A program made the position numbers and the translations under genes. This document shows, piece after piece, positions 14,822 to 20,681 of a stretch of 20,681 nucleotides of DNA. This DNA comes from Actinomycetes bacterium (GTDB taxonomy: Bacteria; Actinomycetota; Acidimicrobiia; Acidimicrobiales; Palsa-688). The stretch is from positions 1 to 20,681 of the forward strand of contig JAKBBA010000055.1 in assembly GCA_021808665.1 (NCBI GenBank). The letters run 5' to 3'. The stretch's first letter is position 1; every line of letters begins with the position of its first letter. The notes under the pieces are model-generated. The model saw only the letters and a program-made list of their open reading frames with translations. It ran no database searches and was not told where the DNA came from.

Positions 14822-16149
14822 TCTTGGAGGGGTTGCGAGTCAGACACCCGTTGTGGAAGCCGCACCTCCCGCGCTGGCAGACGACGTTCACCTGGGGGCT
14901 GGTGGCAACAACGCCGCTACTCGCCTACATGACCCATGGCGGCTCCCGATACACCGTGGCATTAGCCGCAGGGATCTTCGCCATTGCGATCGTGGTATGG
15001 GACGTCTCGATTCTGCCGGTTCTTGCCATCCCCGCAACTCTCCTCGTCTTTCGCGTGAGTGCGTCGAGCTCGAATCTGAGCTTTTCCGATCTCATTCTTG
15101 GCCTCGCGACACTCTGCGCCCTCTCAGCTTTTGAAGGTCGCCGAGCGCCACAGGTTCGCGCACTTCTGTGGTTGCTCGGCTTCTACGAGGCCACCACGCT
15201 TCTGAACGTCATCTACAACCCGTATCGCGCCAACCTGATCGAATGGGTGCACGAAGCCTTCCTGGTGGGCGGGAGCCTCATAATCGGCTGGGTGGTTGCA
15301 GTGCGTGGACGTGCCACGGTCGCCACTTCGGCATTCCTGATCGGCTCCTGCGTTATCGCACTTTGGGCGACCGCTTGGTCGGTGACCCACCATTTGACCG
15401 CTGCATACCTTCCGCTCGGAATGCAAAAGAACTACATAGGAGACATGCTGTGCTTTGCCTTTTTAGTAGCCTATGCACGCCCTGACTGGCTCGGCGCACG
15501 CATTGCGGAGAGAGCGACGTTAGTTTGGTCGGTGTGCGCGGTAGGAATGCTTGCGAGTCAATCCAAGCAGGCGATGCTAAGCGCGATCATCGCCGTAGGC
15601 GTTATGACGGTGCGCAACAAAGAGCTGCGACGTTACGCCAAACCTATAGCCGCAGCGTGCGTCCCGCTGCTGATCGTGGCTGGGATCATTGTCGATAAAA
15701 AGCTACGGTCATCGAATAAATTCAACAGTGTGCACCAACGAGAGACTTGGCTCCGCCAGTCCCTCCAGATCTGGCACATGTCACCTTGGTTTGGAATCGG
15801 ACTTCGATGGTGGTACACCAATCGTGTGCCCTTTGCATTTCAACCTCCGAACGGCGAAGCCGAGGTGCTCACCTCTGCAGGTCTCGTAGGACTGGTAGGG
15901 TTCGTGGCGCTGCTTATCGGATCGGTCATGATTCTGCGACGCGTCCCCCGCCGATACGGCACACTCGCACTAGCGGTCGTCGTTGCGAGGATCGTGCAGG
16001 GTCAGCTCGACGTGTTCTGGGTCACCGCGCAGGGATCTATCCCGTGGCTTATCGCCGGATTGTGCCTAGGCGCAGAGTGTCTTGCATCGGCGACGCAGGG
16101 CCGGAACGACTGGGAGCGCATTGAACTCGTGCAGGTGGGTGTCCGGTGA
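14818..16149 (+). CDS. Wzy / O-antigen-ligase-like polytopic membrane protein
   Basis: 443 residues with about 10-12 hydrophobic spans. The characteristic features of the Wzy_C/O-antigen ligase family (PF04932) are present: LLASQSKQAMLSAIIAVGV in the region where members have a short SR/SK-x-A motif, then a large periplasmic-type loop containing QRETWLRQSLQIWHMSPWFG and IGLRWWYT, then the AEVLTSAGLVGLVGF segment that starts the last spans. These proteins polymerise or transfer lipid-linked oligosaccharides on the outer face of the membrane. Next to the Wzz/kinase gene, a polymerase role is the more likely one. The histidine frequent before the N..L motif (as in HN.YL) is not present; the loop reads FQPPNGEAEVL. 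The start is ATGA-coupled to the kinase gene, and the stop overlaps the next gene as GTGA. Confidence 0.8.
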   Translation: MILEGLRVRHPLWKPHLPRWQTTFTWGLVATTPLLAYMTHGGSRYTVALAAGIFAIAIVVWDVSILPVLAIPATLLVFRVSASSSNLSFSDLILGLATLCALSAFEGRRAPQVRALLWLLGFYEATTLLNVIYNPYRANLIEWVHEAFLVGGSLIIGWVVAVRGRATVATSAFLIGSCVIALWATAWSVTHHLTAAYLPLGMQKNYIGDMLCFAFLVAYARPDWLGARIAERATLVWSVCAVGMLASQSKQAMLSAIIAVGVMTVRNKELRRYAKPIAAACVPLLIVAGIIVDKKLRSSNKFNSVHQRETWLRQSLQIWHMSPWFGIGLRWWYTNRVPFAFQPPNGEAEVLTSAGLVGLVGFVALLIGSVMILRRVPRRYGTLALAVVVARIVQGQLDVFWVTAQGSIPWLIAGLCLGAECLASATQGRNDWERIELVQVGVR

Positions 16150-17051
16150 GCACAGGGTCAACCCGGGAATCCCCTCCGTTATATGTAGTAATAGTCGCCT
16201 ACGGAAGCACAGTCCCTCTTAGGGCGTGCTTGGACTCTCTTGCACGCGCTGACTCCCATGGCTCGACCTTCACGACCACCATCGTCGACAACTCGAGTTC
16301 CGAGTTAACTCGACAACTCGTCGAGGAGTATGGTCACCGCTATATAGATCCGGGCAGGAACCTCGGGTTCGCCGCAGGTGTAAATCGGGCGCTTCAGTTG
16401 GTTTCCGAAACCCACACCGACGTAATGCTCATGAATCCGGATGCAACGATCAGCGCCGCGGATGTCACGACACTTCACAGAAGACTTCACCTCCAGGCGC
16501 ACACTGCGTGCGTCGCCCCAGCGCAAGAGGGCGAACAGGGACCGGCGAGGGTTATGTGGCCTTTTCCCTCGCCAAGTGCTGCGTGGCTCGAAGCTTTCGG
16601 ACTCAGCCGGCTCATCCGAGGACGCAAGTTCCTCATCGGCTCGATCCTTCTCCTAAAAGCAGCGGCACTCGCAGATGTCGGCCTCTTCGATGAGCGGTTC
16701 TTCCTCTATGCCGAGGAGACAGACTGGCAGATGCGGGCCGTCGCGCGGGGCTGGGAGGTTAAATACATCGGCGATGTTCACGCTTTCCATGCGGGAGCGG
16801 GTACCGGAGGAGACCGCGTGACACGGCTCATCCATTTCCATGCATCCCAGGAGCGGCTGATCCGAAAGCACTATGGCTGGACCGGATGGCAGTCCTACCG
16901 CGCAGCTTCGATATGCGGCGCCTCGATACGATCGGTACTACTCGCCAACGAACCGCAAGGCCGTGAAGCCCGCGAACGTCTTCGTATCCTGACAACGGGC
17001 CCGACCACGGTGGCCTCCGCGTTACGAACGCGCGATGAGTCTGTCGTTTGA
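16146..17051 (+). CDS. GT2 family glycosyltransferase (rhamnosyltransferase-like)
   Basis: 301 residues, GT-A fold, inverting GT2. Seen in order: LYVVIVAYGSTVPLRACLDSL, TIVDNSSSE, RNLGFAAGVNRAL, VMLMNPDATIS (NPD takes the DxD place), FLIGSILLLKAAALADVG, and FDERFFLYAEETDWQMRAV with the catalytic acidic pair. This run of motifs matches the WbbL-like group, many of which transfer rhamnose from dTDP-rhamnose; the sugar itself is inference. Length and motif spacing are normal. GTG 16146 overlaps the preceding stop (GTGA), and AGGTGGG lies about 8 nt upstream as a ribosome site. It is the only GT-A enzyme in the operon. Confidence 0.85.
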   Translation: MSTGSTRESPPLYVVIVAYGSTVPLRACLDSLARADSHGSTFTTTIVDNSSSELTRQLVEEYGHRYIDPGRNLGFAAGVNRALQLVSETHTDVMLMNPDATISAADVTTLHRRLHLQAHTACVAPAQEGEQGPARVMWPFPSPSAAWLEAFGLSRLIRGRKFLIGSILLLKAAALADVGLFDERFFLYAEETDWQMRAVARGWEVKYIGDVHAFHAGAGTGGDRVTRLIHFHASQERLIRKHYGWTGWQSYRAASICGASIRSVLLANEPQGREARERLRILTTGPTTVASALRTRDESVV

Positions 17052-18138
17052 GATGATCTTATCCCTCGGCGCACAATTGGCGAACCCCGGATTGAAGAAC
17101 CGTCCACCGCGAGTCGCGCATGTTGTCTGTACCGAGTCGTTCGCCGGAGTCGAACGATACGTGACGGTCCTTTCCGCCGCCATGGCTCGTGCCGGCTGGG
17201 AGGTAGTGATACTAGGCGGGGATAGACAGGCGCTTCTTTCGCATTTACAGAACGCACAAGTCTCATGGGTTCCTGCTCCTACCGTGTGCGCGGCGGTGGT
17301 TCAACTTCGAAAGCTTCGACCGTTCGATGTCGTCCATGCCCATATGACTGACGCCGAAGTCGCCTCAGTCATTGCGATGCTTGGAACAGGCGTGCCAGTC
17401 GTTTGTACCCGGCATTTCGCTCAACCTCGCGGTTCGTCAGCTATCAGAAAGTCGGTGTCCTCCCTGACAGCGCGTCGGATACACACGCAAATTGCGATTT
17501 CCGAATTCGTCTCCTCGAGAATCGAAGGAGTCTCCACTGTGATCGTTCCCGGGGTAGACAACGTCGACGATATCAGACCATCCGCCGAGCGGGACAATCA
17601 AGTACTCATGGCCCAGAGACTCGAACCGGAGAAACGGGCTGATCTCGGCATCGAGGCGTGGGCGGCTTCCGGGCTTGCAGCGCAAGGATGGACGCTCGTC
17701 ATCGCAGGCGAAGGGTCGGAACGGCGACGCCTCGTTGCTCTGGCCGACGAACTGGGGGTCGGCGACTCCTGCAGGTTCCTCGGGTTCCGCAGCGACGTAG
17801 CGGAGTTGCAGCGGAGGGCCGCCATATTCCTCGCCCCCCGCCCTGACGAGCCCCTCGGCCTCTCGGTCATCGAAGCTATGGCGGCCGGCGCACCAGTCGT
17901 AGCTGCAGGAGGGGGCGGGCATCTCGAAACGGTCGGTCTCCACCTCGCTGCGTCGCTCTACCCGCCGTTCGACGTCGCAGACGCCGGACGCCAACTCGCA
18001 GAGCTGGCCTCCGACCCGAAGCGTCGAGACGAATACGGACGAGACCTCGCAACCTTACAAAGGCTTCATCTGGGGGTCGAGACACAGCTCGCAAAGACGA
18101 TCGACCTGTACCACCGCGTGACTGAGGAGACCAGATGA
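17035..18138 (+). CDS. GT4 family glycosyltransferase
   Basis: 367 residues. The conserved part begins at about residue 25 (RVAHVVCTESFAGVERYV). It continues with FDVVHAHMTDAEVASVIA, VVCTRHFAQPRG, VIVPGVDNVDD, LMAQRLEPEKRADLGIEAW, LVIAGEGSERRRL, FLGFRSDV, and PRPDEPLGLSVIEAMAAGAP with E-x7-E, so it is a complete retaining GT4 enzyme. It overlaps the GT2 gene by 17 bp when started at ATG 17035; ATG 17053 is an equally possible start with no cost to the domain. Its end carries the ribosome site of the next gene (AGGAG at 18125-18129), which couples the two. Donor and acceptor are unknown. Confidence 0.85.
   Translation: MSLSFEMILSLGAQLANPGLKNRPPRVAHVVCTESFAGVERYVTVLSAAMARAGWEVVILGGDRQALLSHLQNAQVSWVPAPTVCAAVVQLRKLRPFDVVHAHMTDAEVASVIAMLGTGVPVVCTRHFAQPRGSSAIRKSVSSLTARRIHTQIAISEFVSSRIEGVSTVIVPGVDNVDDIRPSAERDNQVLMAQRLEPEKRADLGIEAWAASGLAAQGWTLVIAGEGSERRRLVALADELGVGDSCRFLGFRSDVAELQRRAAIFLAPRPDEPLGLSVIEAMAAGAPVVAAGGGGHLETVGLHLAASLYPPFDVADAGRQLAELASDPKRRDEYGRDLATLQRLHLGVETQLAKTIDLYHRVTEETR
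18125..18129 (+). promoter_or_regulatory. Ribosome binding site inside the preceding gene
   Basis: AGGAG lies 5 nt before ATG 18135, which itself overlaps the stop of the previous gene as ATGA. It supports 18135 as the start and translational coupling. Confidence 0.6.
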
Positions 18139-19328
18139 GGCTTGCGCTTCTTCCAAGCCAGTACCTTCCTAGCTTGGGGGGCGTCGAAGAGTTGACCCGC
18201 AATCTTGCCCTCAATCTTGCCCGCTGTGGCGACGAAGTGGAGATCTGGGCACCCTTTTCGACAGAAGGGCCGAGGGTGTCCGCCGAGACTATCGACGGAA
18301 TACGAGTAAGGCGTTTTGCCTACACGCTTCCAAGGGCGGACCCCTCATCCCTACGACCATTTGCACGTGAGGGATATTCGACTGTTCGAACAATGCTACG
18401 GGCAGCCCGGGAGTTCCGTCCCGACGTATTGAACGTGCAGTGCTTCGGACCAAATGGCGCCTACGCCACTGCCGTAAGCGCCTTGACGGGTATCCCCCTC
18501 GTGATATCACTCCAAGGCGAGACTGTGATGGACGACAGCGACATCTACTCGGTATCAGCGACGATGCGTATCGCCTTGCGTGTCGGCATTCTTCGTGCGC
18601 GCGCCGTAACGGGCTGTTCAAGATTTACCCTCCGTGACGCCGAGGCACGATTCGGACTTCGCGAGGGACGCGGGATGGTCATATTCAATGACGCCGATAG
18701 GACGCTGAACAGCGGAGGCGCCAGCTTTACCATCCGACCCGACCTTGGAGCCGTCCTTGACAGAAGGTACGTGCTCGCCGTTGGGAGAGTGGTGAAAAAG
18801 AAAGGTTTTGACCTTCTTCTCGACTCGTTTTGCCAGATCTCCGCCGACCACCTCGGGACAGACCTTGTGATTGGTGGCGATGGACCTAAGCTCGACGAAC
18901 TTCGCAAACGGGCAAGTGATCTCGGCATCGCCGAGAGGGTCCACTTCACCGGACGCCTGTCGCGCGAAGAGGTTGCAGTGGCGATGGCTGGAGCGTACCT
19001 GTTCGCGATGCCGAGTCGTCTCGAACCTTTCGGGATCGTAGTTCTGGAGGCCTGGCGCGCCGGCACCGCTGTCGTAGCTACGTCGATCGGAGGTCCTCCC
19101 GAGTTTGTATCCCACGGCGTAGACGGGCTACTCGTCGACCCGCACGATAAAAAGGCCTTGGCCGACGCACTTGACACTTTACTTAGCGACACTTCACTGC
19201 GCGACAAGATCGCGTCGAGTGGTCAGAAACGATTCTCGGATCTCGCGTCGCCACGACTGGCCAACGAATTCCGCAAAGTCTACGCAGGAGCGGCACGCCA
19301 GCCAAAGGACACCCGGAAGAGCAGCTGA
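18135..19328 (+). CDS. GT4 family glycosyltransferase, last gene of the operon
   Basis: 397 residues, starting MRLALLPSQYLPSLGGVEEL, the classic GT4 entry with the GG loop. Then come DVLNVQCFGPNGAYATAVSA, VISLQGETVMDD, YVLAVGRVVKKKGFDLLLDS, LVIGGDGPKLDEL, FTGRLSREEV and MPSRLEPFGIVVLEAWRAGT with E-x7-E, and the usual GGPPEFVSHGVDGLLVDP. The domains are complete and no residue of the donor site is missing. ATG 18135 is coupled to the previous gene (ATGA, AGGAG 5 nt upstream). Only 8 bp separate its stop from the stop of the convergent hydrolase gene, so the operon must terminate inside coding sequence. The sugar cannot be assigned. Confidence 0.85.
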   Translation: MRLALLPSQYLPSLGGVEELTRNLALNLARCGDEVEIWAPFSTEGPRVSAETIDGIRVRRFAYTLPRADPSSLRPFAREGYSTVRTMLRAAREFRPDVLNVQCFGPNGAYATAVSALTGIPLVISLQGETVMDDSDIYSVSATMRIALRVGILRARAVTGCSRFTLRDAEARFGLREGRGMVIFNDADRTLNSGGASFTIRPDLGAVLDRRYVLAVGRVVKKKGFDLLLDSFCQISADHLGTDLVIGGDGPKLDELRKRASDLGIAERVHFTGRLSREEVAVAMAGAYLFAMPSRLEPFGIVVLEAWRAGTAVVATSIGGPPEFVSHGVDGLLVDPHDKKALADALDTLLSDTSLRDKIASSGQKRFSDLASPRLANEFRKVYAGAARQPKDTRKSS

Positions 19329-19336
19329 ATACGGCG

Positions 19337-20681
19337 TCAGGCGACGGGTAAGGATCTCAGCGCGCCGCCCTTGGCGATCTTCGGGCTGAGCGACCCGGAG
19401 TAGATTTGAACTGAGTGAACGAGTGGACTGGCTGCTTGGCCGATGGGCCAGAAGCTTGGGACTCCGCCCCCTGCGTATCCTCCGTAATCGGCCTCCGTAA
19501 TTGCGATTCTGATCGACCGGGTGACAACCGGATCGAAGACCAACTCCTCGATGTGACTCCGGAATTCCTGACGAACCTGCGCGACCTGTATCCAATTACC
19601 TTTCGGGTTTGCCACTTCGATCGCGAAACTCCGCACGCCCGCAGCGGTGCTACCTGCAGACTGACTGTCGACCATTACCCGGTTGACCTCCGCAGGCTTA
19701 GCCAGCGTGACAGTCAAATATGGGTGAGTGTCGCCGGAAGCCGGCATCCACCCCTGACCGTATCCGGTGGAAGCGGCGGGACCGGCTAGCGCCGCCGCCG
19801 CTGGATTGCCTACCGCTGAGCTTGAGGCCGTCGCAGTCGCCCCCGAGGAGGCAAGCGCCAGATCGGGCCCGAATGGCTCGGTCGACTTAAGCGCAAGTCG
19901 GTAACCTCGTGGTAGTAGCACGTACGTGACCGCTTGCGAGACGGCGAAGCGATAATCGACCGAGGTACGGACCTGGAATGACCGGGAGCGACCGTACTCG
20001 TTGGTCACCACGATCGGTACCGTAGCGGCGCTCCCCGCTGGTCCTGACACTGTCATCGATTCGACGCCGGCCAGCCCACCCGTCCACACGACAGCAAGGC
20101 TCCCCCTCGTCGCTGACGGTCTCGAGAAGTCTGCCTGATATACGTTCGGGATTCCAGTCGCGGAGTTTCCTCCGAAAGTCGATCCGGACAGCTCCCTGGA
20201 GGCCGTCATCGTCGCAAGAGCGGCAGGCTTGACATAGTCGTCGCCGCGTCCTGACGTCTGGATGAGTGAGAAGCTCACCCCGTCGTTGCCCCAGCTTCCT
20301 TCGTCGAAGAAGTAGTTCCAGACGGGTATGTCGAGCGTCTTTTGGACAACCATTGCCTGGGCGACGTTGTCGGCCTGCGCCAGGAAGTCGTAGGGGCCGT
20401 CGCTCCACCACCCGAGCTCGCTAATCCAAAGTGGTCTTGGCAGCACAAGCCGTTGCAGTACGGCGAGCTGCGCCGGCACTCCGTCCTCCTCCCACGAATC
20501 GTTGTTGCCAGTGTAGGGATGCACGGTGGCGACATCCATGTAGGACAGGCCACCTGCCGCAACCAAGGCCTTCCACCATGCGATCGGGACGCCCAGCGTC
20601 GAGCCGCCCAGGACCGTATCCTTGGCATCGACTTGCTTGACTGCAACGTAGAATGGCTTCAGGACCTCGGAGACGTAGTTG
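19337..20681 (-). CDS. Glycoside hydrolase (clan GH-A-like) with discoidin-like C-terminal domain, N terminus outside window
   Basis: 448 codons are visible; the frame stays open to the right edge (reading VLGGSTLGVPIAWWKALVAA just before the first internal TTG), so the protein starts beyond 20681. The catalytic part shows YMDVATVHPYTGNNDSW and LWISELGWWSDG, whose Glu fits the β7 nucleophile of clan GH-A (β/α)8 enzymes; the acid/base Glu would lie upstream, outside the window. Next comes VWNYFFDEGSWGNDG and a β-sandwich-like linker. The last ~150 residues (ALASSGATATASSSAVGNP, YLTVTLAKPAEVNRVMVDS, SIRIAITE) look like an F5/8-type C (discoidin/CBM32-like) carbohydrate-binding domain. A secreted enzyme that trims or releases the polymer made by the neighbouring operon is likely but inferred. 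No transmembrane anchor or sorting signal is seen at its C terminus. Confidence 0.75.
   Translation of the reverse strand, partial: NYVSEVLKPFYVAVKQVDAKDTVLGGSTLGVPIAWWKALVAAGGLSYMDVATVHPYTGNNDSWEEDGVPAQLAVLQRLVLPRPLWISELGWWSDGPYDFLAQADNVAQAMVVQKTLDIPVWNYFFDEGSWGNDGVSFSLIQTSGRGDDYVKPAALATMTASRELSGSTFGGNSATGIPNVYQADFSRPSATRGSLAVVWTGGLAGVESMTVSGPAGSAATVPIVVTNEYGRSRSFQVRTSVDYRFAVSQAVTYVLLPRGYRLALKSTEPFGPDLALASSGATATASSSAVGNPAAAALAGPAASTGYGQGWMPASGDTHPYLTVTLAKPAEVNRVMVDSQSAGSTAAGVRSFAIEVANPKGNWIQVAQVRQEFRSHIEELVFDPVVTRSIRIAITEADYGGYAGGGVPSFWPIGQAASPLVHSVQIYSGSLSPKIAKGGALRSLPVA

Noticed and set aside
1..20681. CRISPR array, insertion sequence, tRNA or attachment site
   Set aside because: No regularly spaced repeats, transposase or integrase motifs, terminal inverted repeats or cloverleaf-like sequence were recognised on either strand.

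Overview
The window looks like part of a surface-polysaccharide locus of a high-GC Gram-positive bacterium (Actinomycetota; perhaps Acidimicrobiia, low confidence). The grounds are GC-rich codon use, frequent GTG/TTG starts, ATGA/GTGA stop-start overlaps, a sortase-type LAxTG surface protein, a DUF4012 membrane protein, and a BY-kinase/chain-length protein fused in one chain as in Gram-positive EPS systems. Organism assignment is inference only. There is no mobile element, tRNA, rRNA or CRISPR array that I can see.

Left part (1-4485): the 3' end of an ANL-type adenylate-forming ligase (cut by the window edge), a divergent MetA-like homoserine acyltransferase and a MetY-like PLP sulfhydrylase, all on +. 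A convergent FAD/NAD(P)-binding flavoprotein lies on -. This resembles a small sulfur-amino-acid or conjugate-forming cassette rather than plain methionine synthesis. A free-standing acyl carrier protein at 8974-9222, inside the polysaccharide region, could be the carrier for the ligase.

Middle part (4486-8895): a 397-bp gene-free divergent region with a 12-bp perfect palindrome. It is followed by a large DUF4012 membrane protein, a short Pro/Thr-rich secreted protein with a C-terminal LAFTG sorting signal, and a GT4-like glycosyltransferase on the opposite strand.

Right part (8974-19328): a compact + strand run, most of it joined by stop-start overlaps. It encodes the carrier protein, three GT4 glycosyltransferases, a Wzz/BY-kinase fusion with a degenerate Walker A' motif and a long insertion, a Wzy/O-antigen-ligase-like polytopic protein, a GT2 glycosyltransferase and two more GT4 enzymes. 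It is followed convergently by a secreted-type glycoside hydrolase with a discoidin-like C-terminal domain (19337 to beyond the window end).

Together these genes can supply sugar transfer (seven glycosyltransferases), polymerisation (Wzy-like), chain-length control (Wzz/BY-kinase), possible acyl or aminoacyl decoration (ligase, carrier, MetA/MetY, flavoprotein), wall display (LAxTG protein, DUF4012) and remodelling (hydrolase). No initiating phosphoglycosyltransferase, Wzx flippase, sortase or nucleotide-sugar gene is present, so the locus must extend outside the window or use genes elsewhere.
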